Assembly (NCBI GenBank): GCA_944325415.1 | Contig: CALUZW010000002.1 | Location: 144,037 to 208,036 of the forward strand | Length of the DNA stretch: 64,000 bases | Source: an uncultured Bacteroidales bacterium | GTDB lineage: Bacteria > Bacteroidota > Bacteroidia > Bacteroidales > UBA11471 | Direction: 5' to 3' | Shown: piece by piece, positions 10,259 to 19,221 of the stretch | Layout: each line of letters starts with the position of its first letter | Position numbering within the stretch: the stretch's first letter is position 1 | Program-made: the position numbers and the translations under genes | Notes under the pieces: model-generated | What the model was told of the DNA's origin: nothing | The model's input: only the letters and a program-made list of their open reading frames with translations | Database searches by the model: none

Positions 10259-10266
10259 TATCTTTG
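10259..10266 (+). promoter_or_regulatory. -7 promoter box for the first PL11 gene
   Basis: TATCTTTG matches TAnnTTTG and lies 20 bases upstream of the ATG at 10287. Confidence 0.55.
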
Positions 10267-10286
10267 CGATGATAAAATTATTAACC

Positions 10287-13200
10287 ATGAAAAAGCACTA
10301 CATCTTCCTGTATCTTTGTGCCTTATCTTTCATGATTCCCTCATGGGGAGCAGCCCAGGTAGCACAAACCGAGAAACTCAATCGAGGCGTAGTAGCCGTG
10401 AACATGTCGAAGAGCGAAGGTCAAAAAAAGACCGGCATCTTCCTCAGTTGGCGATTCCTCGACAGCGACGACAAAACTACCGCGTTCAATGTTTACCGCG
10501 ACGGAACGCTCCTTACCCCTACTCCTCTTACCACGGTAACCAACTTCACCGACACCGAAGGTACCCTTTCGTCGAAATATGTGGTCGAGACTCTCGTCAA
10601 CGGCCAGGTTACCGAAAACAACATGGTCGAAGAGATTTGGCCCACCATTTACAAAGAGATTCCTCTTGACCGTCCTGCTGCCGGAGTAACGCCTCCTTAT
10701 ACCTGTACCCGCAACAAAGAAACAGTAAGTTTTCCCAACGGTGAAAATTACACCTACTCACCCAACGATTGCAGTGCCGGTGATGTCGATGGCGACGGTG
10801 AATACGAAATCATCGTGAAATGGGACCCCTCGAACTCACAAGACAACTCCATAGCCGGTTACACAGGCAACGTATTCCTCGATTGCTATAAACTCGACGG
10901 GACTAAATTATGGCGCATCGACTTGGGACAAAATATCCGCGCCGGAGCCCACTATACCCAATTCATGGTCTATGACCTCGACGGCGACGGCAAGGCCGAG
11001 GTAGCCTGCAAGACAGCCCCCGGCACCATCGACGGAGCAGGCAACTATGTGCTTATGGGCAACGACGACCCCAGCAAAGACTATCGCAACTCGTCGGGAT
11101 ATATCCTTTCCGGCCCGGAATACCTCACCGTGTTCAACGGTGAAACGGGAGCCGAAATGGCTACCGTCTCTTACAACCCGCCGCGTGGAATCGTAAGCTC
11201 GTGGGGCGATAGCTACGGTAACCGGGTAGACCGTTTCCTGGCCTGCATCGCTTATCTCGACGGCATTCACCCGAGCCTCGTGATGTGCCGCGGATATTAT
11301 ACCCGCTCGGTGCTCGTAGCTTACGACTTCGACGGCACCAACCTCACCCAACGCTGGATACACGACTCGGCAACCAACGGAAAAGGTGCCTACGGACAGG
11401 GTAACCACAACCTCTCGGTGGGTGATGTCGATGACGACGGGTACGACGAAATCGTCTACGGAGCCTGTGCCATCGACCACGACGGTGTCTTGATGTACCG
11501 CACCGGCTTGGGCCACGGCGATGCCATTCACCTCTCCGACCTCGACCCCGACCTCGACGGTCTTGAACTGTTCACGCCCCATGAAGACAAAACAGCCCAA
11601 TATGGCTTTGACATTCACGAAGCAGGAACGGGTAAAATCATCTACGGCGAATATACCGGCAGCGACGTAGGCCGCGGTATTGCCGCCGACATCGACCCGA
11701 ACAGCCGCGGTTTTGAATTCTGGTCGACGGCCAACGGCAACATCTACGATTGCCATGGCAATGTACTTTATACCAAAAACCGCCCGTCGGTCAACTTCCG
11801 CGTTTACTGGGACGGCGACCTACAAGACGAACTCCTCGACGGCGACCGCATCGACAAATGGGACGCTGGCACCGGAAAAGCCAACCGCATCTTCACCCTT
11901 TACAACTACGCCAGTGCATCGTCGTGCAACGGCACCAAAAAGACCCCTTGCCTGCAAGCCGACCTCTTCGGAGACTGGCGCGAAGAAATTGTTCTGTGGA
12001 ATGCCTCGACCAGCTCGTCGCTTGTCGTATTCACCACGACATACGACTCGGAATATCGTTTGGTAACCCCGATGCAGGACCATGTCTATCGCATGGGTGT
12101 TGCCTGGCAGAACGTAGCCTACAACCAACCTCCCCACCTGGGCTATTACATCGGCGACGGTACCGACCCGACAGCTGCCCGCCTCTCTAAAATCGGAGAA
12201 GGAAATCTGGTACAGAATGTCGAAATTGAAGAACCGATTGCCGAAATTCAATACATGTGGTTCAATGCCGAGAACGTAACTGTCGAAGGCAACCTGCCCT
12301 CGGGCGTTACAGCCAGCATCGACAAAGAGAAATCGACCATAACCATCAGCGGCATACCCGAAGAGATTGGAGAATTCAAATACGCCATCACCACACAAGG
12401 CGGTACCACCGACATCTCACTGCCGGGAACCATCACGGTACGCGCAGCCGAAGTCCTCACCGAAGTAGCCAATTTCCATTTCGACGAGACATCGGGTACA
12501 ACAGCCAAGAACGAAATCTCGGGCGAAGCCTCGGCCAAAGCACTCAACCCTGCATGGGTAAGCGGCGTATCGGGCAATGCCATCTCGTTCGAAGGTCAAA
12601 GCGGTTATATGGTACAGCCTCACTACGATGCCCTCTCGATGAGTAAAGGCTCCTTCTCTATCGCCTTGTGGTTCAAATCGCCGGGTGCCGACGGCATCGA
12701 CTGGTATCTCTTCCACAAAGGCAGCCACACGGCAGGAGCCGTTCCTACGGCTACCGGCAAATGGATAGGTATCCAATACAAGAACAACAACCTCACCTTC
12801 GGTATCGATGATAATCAGACGAAAACCAACCTCGATGTTCCGGCTTCGGACTACTTCGACAACAACTGGCACTTCCTCACCTGCGTGCGCGACTCGGCCA
12901 ATAAAGTCATCTCGATGTACATCGACGGTGAACTGGTGGGCACCAAAGACGATGCTACCGGCGACATCTTTGAAACCGAAGATATGGTTATCGGCAACTG
13001 CAACGTCAACTTCAATACGCCGTTCCAGGGAGCGATCGACGAACTGGTCATCTACACCGGAGCCATGAGCGCTGCCAAAGTGAAGAGATACTACGAAGAA
13101 CAACGGCCTACCGGTGCTATTGAAGAAACAACAACCATGAGCGTAACCGAACGCGTGAAGGTGTTCCCGACAGTATTCAACGATGAAGTAACCATCTCGC

Positions 13201-13397
13201 TCAACGGCATATCCAATGAGGTTGTAGAGTTTACCATCTTTGCTGTCAACGGTTCGACGGTATACAACCGAAGCCTCCTCATCGACAGCTCAACACCGCT
13301 TACCATAAGCGGACTCCAAGAACTGCCGCAAGGATATTACACCTTACAGGTTACAACCTCAGAAGGTGTCTTTACCCGGAAACTTATCAAGGAATAA
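10287..13397 (+). CDS. PL11 rhamnogalacturonan lyase with LamG-like and type IX sorting domains
   Basis: Secreted lyase cleaving the rhamnogalacturonan I backbone of pectin. 1036 residues, versus about 620 for the catalytic domain of YesW/YesX. Order: signal peptide (1-24), PL11 beta-propeller (about 28-640) with calcium-binding repeats such as GDVDGDGEYEIIVKWDPSNS and LDGDGKAEVACKTAPGTIDG, an Ig/cadherin-like stretch (about 650-720), a LamG/concanavalin-like domain (about 730-925), and a C-terminal type IX sorting domain (last 80 residues, VKVFPTVFNDEVTI to TRKLIKE). ATG 10287 gives the signal peptide. A closely similar gene follows, so this is a tandem duplication. Confidence 0.93.
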   Translation: MKKHYIFLYLCALSFMIPSWGAAQVAQTEKLNRGVVAVNMSKSEGQKKTGIFLSWRFLDSDDKTTAFNVYRDGTLLTPTPLTTVTNFTDTEGTLSSKYVVETLVNGQVTENNMVEEIWPTIYKEIPLDRPAAGVTPPYTCTRNKETVSFPNGENYTYSPNDCSAGDVDGDGEYEIIVKWDPSNSQDNSIAGYTGNVFLDCYKLDGTKLWRIDLGQNIRAGAHYTQFMVYDLDGDGKAEVACKTAPGTIDGAGNYVLMGNDDPSKDYRNSSGYILSGPEYLTVFNGETGAEMATVSYNPPRGIVSSWGDSYGNRVDRFLACIAYLDGIHPSLVMCRGYYTRSVLVAYDFDGTNLTQRWIHDSATNGKGAYGQGNHNLSVGDVDDDGYDEIVYGACAIDHDGVLMYRTGLGHGDAIHLSDLDPDLDGLELFTPHEDKTAQYGFDIHEAGTGKIIYGEYTGSDVGRGIAADIDPNSRGFEFWSTANGNIYDCHGNVLYTKNRPSVNFRVYWDGDLQDELLDGDRIDKWDAGTGKANRIFTLYNYASASSCNGTKKTPCLQADLFGDWREEIVLWNASTSSSLVVFTTTYDSEYRLVTPMQDHVYRMGVAWQNVAYNQPPHLGYYIGDGTDPTAARLSKIGEGNLVQNVEIEEPIAEIQYMWFNAENVTVEGNLPSGVTASIDKEKSTITISGIPEEIGEFKYAITTQGGTTDISLPGTITVRAAEVLTEVANFHFDETSGTTAKNEISGEASAKALNPAWVSGVSGNAISFEGQSGYMVQPHYDALSMSKGSFSIALWFKSPGADGIDWYLFHKGSHTAGAVPTATGKWIGIQYKNNNLTFGIDDNQTKTNLDVPASDYFDNNWHFLTCVRDSANKVISMYIDGELVGTKDDATGDIFETEDMVIGNCNVNFNTPFQGAIDELVIYTGAMSAAKVKRYYEEQRPTGAIEETTTMSVTERVKVFPTVFNDEVTISLNGISNEVVEFTIFAVNGSTVYNRSLLIDSSTPLTISGLQELPQGYYTLQVTTSEGVFTRKLIKE

Positions 13398-13409
13398 ACC
13401 CTGCTCAAC

Positions 13410-13447
13410 AGAAAGACTCTGCCCCGGAAATGGGACAGAGTCTTTCT
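13410..13447 (+). terminator. Terminator between the two PL11 genes
   Basis: 12-bp stem AGAAAGACTCTG with its complement ending at 13447. It suggests that the two lyases are at least partly separate transcripts. Confidence 0.6.
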
Positions 13448-13543
13448 GCTCTTATACCTATCTCCCATTCACAATCAAAGAATACATCAATAAAAGGGAA
13501 CAAAAACAGACATCATACTATAACAATCACAAACCCCACATTC

Positions 13544-16500
13544 ATGAAACAGAAACGACTCAACATCTTACTGCTACTTGTCTTTCTGTCGACATTGCCG
13601 TCGGTTAAAGCACAGGTACCACAGCAAGAAGTTCTTAATCGCGGTGTAGTAGCCGTAAAGACAGACGACGGGGTCTTCGTCAGCTGGCGCTATCTCGGCA
13701 CCGACAGCCCCTCGGCCGGTTTCAACCTCTACCGCGACGGGGAAAAGCTCAACAGCGAACCCATCACCTCCTCGACAAACTATGTCGATGCCGGCGGTAC
13801 ACTCGCCTCGACATACGTTGTAAAACGGGTCGACTACGGTCGTGAAACCGACGAATCGGAAGCTACTGCCGTATGGGACACTTTCTATAAGAAAATAAAA
13901 CTGCAACGTCCACCCTCGGGCGTCACCCCGCCATATACCGTGACCAATAGCGGCAATGAAGAAAATTATCCCAACGGACAGTTTTATTCTTACACGCCCA
14001 ACGATTGTAGTGCAGGCGATGTCGACGGCGACGGTGAATATGAAATCATCGTAAAATGGGATCCCAGCAACTCGCGAGATAATTCATTCTATGGCTACAC
14101 CGGCGAAGTCTACCTCGACTGTTACAAGATGGATGGCACACTCCTATGGCGCATCAACCTGGGTCGGAATATCCGTGCCGGTGCCCACTACACCCAATTC
14201 ATGGTCTATGATCTCGACGGCGACGGAAAGGCCGAGGTAGCCTGCAAGACAGCTCCGGGCACAATCGACGGACAAGGCAAAGCCGTGCTCATGGGCAACG
14301 ATACCGAAGGCCTCGACTTCCGCAACTCCAAAGGTATGGTCATCACCGGCACCGAATACCTCACGGTATTCAACGGCGAGACCGGAGCCGAAATAACCTC
14401 CGTCTCCTATGACCCTCCGCGCGGAAGTGTGACTTCGTGGGGAGGCGACAGCTATGGTAACCGCTCGGAGCGTTACCTGGCCTGCATCGCCTACCTCGAC
14501 GGCATACGACCCAGCCTCGTGATGTGCCGAGGATACTACGAGCGTACCGCATTGGCCGCCTACAACTTCGACGGAAATGAGTTGACCCAACTGTGGCTGC
14601 ACGACTCCAAATCTCCCGGGCAAGGGGCCTATGGACAAGGGAATCATAACCTTTCGGTGGGCGACGTCGACCAAGACGGCTGCGACGAAATCGTCTATGG
14701 TTCCTGCGCCATCGACCAAGATGGTACGTTGATGTACCGTACCGGACTGGGACACGGCGATGCCATACACCTTACCGATTTCGATCCCGACCTCGACGGA
14801 CTCGAATTGTTCACTCCTCACGAAGAATCGACAGCCCAATACGGTATGGATCTCCATCGGGCCGGAACGGGCGAAATCATCTTTGGCCAATATGCCGGCA
14901 AAGATGTAGGTCGTGGTGGAGCAGGTGATATCGACCCCAACTACCGAGGTGTCGAGTTTTGGACAAGTGAATGCGGCGTACGCGACTGTAAAGGTAATGC
15001 CATCGGTGGCACCCGGCCGGCCATGAACTTCCGCGTTTATTGGGACGGAGACCTGCAAGACGAATTATTTGAAAACACGACTATAACGAAATGGAATCCC
15101 GATAAGAAGAAAGCCTCGACTTTGCTCGAACTTTCGGGATATGAATGGACGGCTTCCTGCAATTCAACCAAAGCCACCCCGTGTTTGCAAGCCGACCTTT
15201 TTGGAGACTGGCGGGAAGAAATCATTTTGTGGAGCCGGAACGACTCGGCTTCGTTGGTTGTATTTACCACCACAACACCCACAGTGTACCGCATACCCAC
15301 CCTCATGCACGACCATGTGTACCGAATGGGTATCGCCTGGCAGAACGTGGCCTATAACCAACCGCCCCACCTGGGATACTACATCGGCGACGGTGAAATT
15401 GAATATGCCCGACTCACCAAGATTAGCAGCGGCGACCGCAACCAGACTGTCGGCATCTTCATGCCCATCGACACCATCACCTTCCGTTGGGACCGCTGCG
15501 ATGGCGTGGAACTGAACCGGGCTCTCCCCGCTGGCATCTCTTCGGCATATGACGAGGCCAGCCGCACCATATCGCTCTTCGGTACTCCTACCACGGCCGG
15601 AAACTATACCATCGAACTGAGCACCTACGGTAATCCCGTAAGCAACCCCGTAGAGACTATCTCCTTCGACATTATAGGCGAAGACAAGATAACGACCGTC
15701 GCTCAGTACCATTTCGACGAAACGTCGGGCTCGTCTGCCGCCAACGCCATATTTGGTCAGGCTGTGGCCGAAGGGTTCACCCCGGAATGGGTAACCGGCC
15801 ACAGCGGAAATGCACTCTCATTCCCCGCCTCAATAGCCGAGACCGGCTGCCTGAAACAAACGGCATATCCCGAGCTGGAAACTTTGGCCGACAATTCTTT
15901 CACCATAGCCTTGTGGGTGAAAGGCGAAAAAGCCGATCAATGTATTCTGAACATCGAAGGCGATAATGGCTCCTATATCCGCATCGAGGGCGACAATCTG
16001 TTACGGTTCTCCGTATGCGACGGAATAAACGAGACCCAGCTAACCGCTCGCATCATGCCGAGTCTGTTCAACAACGAATGGAACCAACTCCTCTGTATCA
16101 GAGACCGCGAAGATGGAAAACTCTATATGTTCCTCAACGGTGAGCGGAGAGCTCAAACCGATGATAAATGCGGTAATCTCGAAATTTCGTCTCTCACCAT
16201 CGGTAACCGGGAAGAAGAGGGCGCATACCTGCCCTTCAAGAGCTTGATGGACGAACTGGTTGTCTCCACCGGTGCCATGAACGAGCGACAAGCTGCCGAG
16301 TATTACGAGAAAACAAGCGCAGGAATTGTTGAGACCGGTGTGGCTGACGGAAGCCTCTTACAGGTCTTCCCGACATACTTCACCGACCAACTGCAAATAC
16401 AATTCAACCGTGAGACAAGCGGAACTGCTATTGTATCGCTTCACAACAATGCCGGTGCCGTGGTATTCGAACGGGAATACAATATCGACAGATTGCCCCG

Positions 16501-16600
16501 GCTCATTATCGCCGGTTTCGACGGCCTGCCACAAGGAACCTATATCTTGCACATTACCAATGGCGACTCGGTAGAGAGCCACAAACTTTTCAAACGATAG
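13544..16600 (+). CDS. Second PL11 rhamnogalacturonan lyase with LamG-like and type IX sorting domains
   Basis: Paralogue of the preceding gene, 1018 residues, with the same architecture: signal peptide (MKQKRLNILLLLVFLSTLPS), PL11 propeller with matching calcium-binding motifs (CSAGDVDGDGEYEIIVKWDP), an Ig-like linker (about 645-715), a LamG-like domain (about 725-915) and a type IX sorting domain (LLQVFPTYFTDQLQI to SHKLFKR). The catalytic parts look well over half identical while the linkers and LamG parts differ more, so the two may prefer different pectin chains or act as a pair of exo/endo lyases; this is inferred. ATG 13544 gives the signal peptide. Confidence 0.93.
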   Translation: MKQKRLNILLLLVFLSTLPSVKAQVPQQEVLNRGVVAVKTDDGVFVSWRYLGTDSPSAGFNLYRDGEKLNSEPITSSTNYVDAGGTLASTYVVKRVDYGRETDESEATAVWDTFYKKIKLQRPPSGVTPPYTVTNSGNEENYPNGQFYSYTPNDCSAGDVDGDGEYEIIVKWDPSNSRDNSFYGYTGEVYLDCYKMDGTLLWRINLGRNIRAGAHYTQFMVYDLDGDGKAEVACKTAPGTIDGQGKAVLMGNDTEGLDFRNSKGMVITGTEYLTVFNGETGAEITSVSYDPPRGSVTSWGGDSYGNRSERYLACIAYLDGIRPSLVMCRGYYERTALAAYNFDGNELTQLWLHDSKSPGQGAYGQGNHNLSVGDVDQDGCDEIVYGSCAIDQDGTLMYRTGLGHGDAIHLTDFDPDLDGLELFTPHEESTAQYGMDLHRAGTGEIIFGQYAGKDVGRGGAGDIDPNYRGVEFWTSECGVRDCKGNAIGGTRPAMNFRVYWDGDLQDELFENTTITKWNPDKKKASTLLELSGYEWTASCNSTKATPCLQADLFGDWREEIILWSRNDSASLVVFTTTTPTVYRIPTLMHDHVYRMGIAWQNVAYNQPPHLGYYIGDGEIEYARLTKISSGDRNQTVGIFMPIDTITFRWDRCDGVELNRALPAGISSAYDEASRTISLFGTPTTAGNYTIELSTYGNPVSNPVETISFDIIGEDKITTVAQYHFDETSGSSAANAIFGQAVAEGFTPEWVTGHSGNALSFPASIAETGCLKQTAYPELETLADNSFTIALWVKGEKADQCILNIEGDNGSYIRIEGDNLLRFSVCDGINETQLTARIMPSLFNNEWNQLLCIRDREDGKLYMFLNGERRAQTDDKCGNLEISSLTIGNREEEGAYLPFKSLMDELVVSTGAMNERQAAEYYEKTSAGIVETGVADGSLLQVFPTYFTDQLQIQFNRETSGTAIVSLHNNAGAVVFEREYNIDRLPRLIIAGFDGLPQGTYILHITNGDSVESHKLFKR

Positions 16601-16622
16601 GACGCTTCTATCGCTTTACTAT

Positions 16623-16655
16623 ACAGGGTTGCTCCGAATCACGGAGCAACCCTGT
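16623..16655 (+). terminator. Terminator after the PL11 pair
   Basis: Perfect 14-bp stem ACAGGGTTGCTCCG with loop AATCA. Confidence 0.7.
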
Positions 16656-16927
16656 GTGCATAATTAAGGTCCAGACTGCTGAAACGCTACATGGTAAAGC
16701 TCTGTAATTTCTTATCGCGGCCCACTCTCTTTCCACGCTACCCTGCTACGGCATAAGACCGGCACTCATATACAGGCATCTCAACCTCTGCGCCCATGGG
16801 GTAGCTCCATACTCACCCGACTATCGCCCAATAGAGCCCCCGACAACACTAGGTCGGATTACTCATCAGAAGAGGTTCAACCCGACACGGAGCAATGTTC
16901 CACCGCCACTACATCTTACAGGGAGAT
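16656..16927. other. Intergenic stretch without a gene, possibly structured
   Basis: No open reading frame of note on either strand. It lies between the terminators of the PL11 pair and of the GH3 gene. On the minus strand it contains several short complementary pairs, for example GGGGCTC with GAG-CTA-CCCC around CTAT-N6-ATAG. I could not match it to rRNA, tRNA, tmRNA, RNase P, SRP RNA or a riboswitch, and saw no promoter. It may be a noncoding RNA or only decayed sequence. Confidence 0.3.
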
Positions 16928-16964
16928 ACGAAAACACCCGACCATAATGGCCGGGTGTTTTCGT
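16928..16964 (-). terminator. Terminator after the GH31-GH3 operon
   Basis: 16-bp stem with loop ATAAT. The single imperfect position pairs as G-U only in the minus-strand RNA, which fits a terminator of the minus-strand GH3 gene. Confidence 0.7.
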
Positions 16965-16981
16965 AAAGACAAGGGGAAATA

Positions 16982-19192
16982 TTATTTCAAGGTAAACGAA
17001 GCCTGGGCGCGGATATCGGCCGAAGAGGCTCCTATGTAAAGGGTAAACTTACCGGGTTCGGCTACCCACTCGTGGCGGGCATCATCGAAATATTTGAGAT
17101 CATCAGGCGTAATCGTGAACGTAACCGTTTTCTCCTCCCCGGGATTCAGAGCTATTTTGTCGAAGGCTTTCAGCTCTTTTTTCGGACGAGGCAACGACGA
17201 CTTGTTGTCGCCGATATAGAGTTGCACCACCTCTTTTCCGGGACGGTCGCCACTGTTTCTCACCGGGACGGTTACCGTTATGGAGCCGTCGGCAGTGAGG
17301 CTCGACGATGAAAGGGTGGCCTTGCCATAAGAGAAAGTAGTATAGCTCAATCCGTGTCCAAAGGGGAAAAGTGCCGGTATTTTCTTGGTATCGTGCCAGC
17401 GGTAACCGACGAGAATATCTTCTTTATACTCTACGCGGATGCTGTCGCCGGGATAACAGAGGGCATCGAAAGCATGGGCACCGTTGTCGGTAAGTTTCAC
17501 AGGGAACGACATGGGCAACTTGCCGCTGGGATTGACAGCGCCACCGAGTACATCGGCCAGGGCATGACCGGCCTCGGAACCAAGATACCATGCCTGTACG
17601 ATGGCAGGTACCTCGTCGACCCACTTCATCTCCACGGCATTGCCGCTGACAAGCACCAATACCAGATTGGGATTAATGGCCGCCAGTTCGGGGATAAGCC
17701 GGTCCTGCCCGAAAGGCAGGCTGTACTGTACCCGGTCGCCGGCCTCACAATCCTGCTCGTGATTTTTATTAAGTCCGCCGACAAAAATCACCAAATCGGC
17801 GTCGGCGGCCAATTCAAGAGCCTTGCGATAGAGTGAGTCGGTATCGACTCGGGGCTGCTCGACTTTGCCATAGCGGGGACGTCCGGCGGCATAACCCTGC
17901 GTGTAGGTAATCTTGTCGCCATACAACTCGACAAGCCCCTGCAAGGGCGATATCTCATGTTTCACTTTCAACTCCGAAGAGCCGCCACCCTCGGTGAGCC
18001 GACGGGTAGCGTTGTCGCCCACCACCAGTATCTTTTCATAACGCGAAGGGTCGATGGGCAGAAGGGCCGGCTGCTGCCGCTTCACAGGCTCATTTTTCAA
18101 GAGTACGATACCCTCGGTACCGATTTGGCGGGCCGCCTCGTAATGAGCTTCCGAGGTAAAGGAGCCCCAGGGACGGTTGCGATTCATCGCCGTGCGAAAT
18201 ATCAGGCGGAGTACCCGTGCAGCCTTGTCTTCGACCGTAGAAAGGGGATATTCACCCGATTGCAGGCCCTGCAAATAGGGACGAGCCAGAAAATAATCGC
18301 TATAAGCGAAGTTGCGACCCGAGGTAAGGCCGTTGGTATAGGAGCCCATCTCTATGTCGAGACCGTTGAAGACCGCCTCACGGGTATCGTGAGCGCCGCC
18401 CCAGTCGGTAACGACACAACCGTCAAATCCCCACTCCTCTTTGAGAATACGGTTGAGCAAGAGGTCGTTGTGGCAGGCGTGTTCACCCCGCACCTTATTG
18501 TAGGCACCCATGATGCTCCATGCGCCCCCCTCCTGCACGGCAGCCTTGAAAGCCGGCAGGTATATCTCGTACAACGCCCGATCGCTCAACTGCACATCGA
18601 TATGGCCGCGCCACTTCTCCTGATTGTTGAGAGCGTAGTGCTTGACACAGGCTGCAACTCCGTTTTTCTGCAACTCCTGAATGTAGGGAACAACCATGAC
18701 AGAGGCCAGATAAGGGTCTTCACCAAGGTATTCGAAATTGCGACCGTTGAGCGGCGTGCGGTAGATATTGCAACCAGGGCCCAGCAGGATATCCTTGCGG
18801 CGATAGCGGGCCTCCTCGCCGATATTCTTGCCATAAAGGGCCGACATCTCGGGATTCCAGGTAGCAGCCAGGCAGGTGAGTGCAGGGAAAGCGGTGCAGG
18901 AGTCATTGGTAAAACCGGCATTGCTCCAACTGTCCCACTGAATCTCTTCGCGCACACCGTGGGGGCCGTCGCTCATCCATATCTCGGGTATGCCGAGACG
19001 GGGCACGCCGTGCGAACTGAACTTGCTCTGTGCCGTACACAACTTGACTTTCTCTTCGAGGGTCATGCGCGACAAGGCATCTTGCACGCGTACCTCGATG
19101 GGCTGACTCTCGTCGAGATACAACGGCACCGGTGTCTGAGCCACAGCTACCGCAGCAAACAACGAGAAAGAAAGAATGAACAGTTTTTTCAT
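16982..19192 (-). CDS. GH3 beta-glycosidase (beta-glucosidase/xylosidase type)
   Basis: Exported family GH3 exo-glycosidase, 736 residues. Signal peptide MKKLFILSFSLFAAVAVAQ; (alpha/beta)8 domain with GPGCNIYR and KHYALNNQE substrate-binding motifs and nucleophile Asp263 in VVTDWGGAHD; (alpha/beta)6 sandwich (about 370-590); C-terminal fibronectin III-like domain (about 640-725). It lies 29 bases downstream of the GH31 gene, the same transcript. With an alpha-xylosidase partner, removal of beta-linked glucose from xyloglucan-type oligosaccharides is likely, though other beta-glucosides cannot be excluded. Confidence 0.92.
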   Translation of the reverse strand: MKKLFILSFSLFAAVAVAQTPVPLYLDESQPIEVRVQDALSRMTLEEKVKLCTAQSKFSSHGVPRLGIPEIWMSDGPHGVREEIQWDSWSNAGFTNDSCTAFPALTCLAATWNPEMSALYGKNIGEEARYRRKDILLGPGCNIYRTPLNGRNFEYLGEDPYLASVMVVPYIQELQKNGVAACVKHYALNNQEKWRGHIDVQLSDRALYEIYLPAFKAAVQEGGAWSIMGAYNKVRGEHACHNDLLLNRILKEEWGFDGCVVTDWGGAHDTREAVFNGLDIEMGSYTNGLTSGRNFAYSDYFLARPYLQGLQSGEYPLSTVEDKAARVLRLIFRTAMNRNRPWGSFTSEAHYEAARQIGTEGIVLLKNEPVKRQQPALLPIDPSRYEKILVVGDNATRRLTEGGGSSELKVKHEISPLQGLVELYGDKITYTQGYAAGRPRYGKVEQPRVDTDSLYRKALELAADADLVIFVGGLNKNHEQDCEAGDRVQYSLPFGQDRLIPELAAINPNLVLVLVSGNAVEMKWVDEVPAIVQAWYLGSEAGHALADVLGGAVNPSGKLPMSFPVKLTDNGAHAFDALCYPGDSIRVEYKEDILVGYRWHDTKKIPALFPFGHGLSYTTFSYGKATLSSSSLTADGSITVTVPVRNSGDRPGKEVVQLYIGDNKSSLPRPKKELKAFDKIALNPGEEKTVTFTITPDDLKYFDDARHEWVAEPGKFTLYIGASSADIRAQASFTLK

Positions 19193-19221
19193 AGGGGTAT
19201 TCTTTTTTATTTACGTTATCC

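Noticed and set aside
10908..11756. Minus-strand frame opposite the first PL11 gene (and 14144-15058 opposite the second)
   Set aside because: Both arise from the same codon bias in the repeated propeller; no protein family match.
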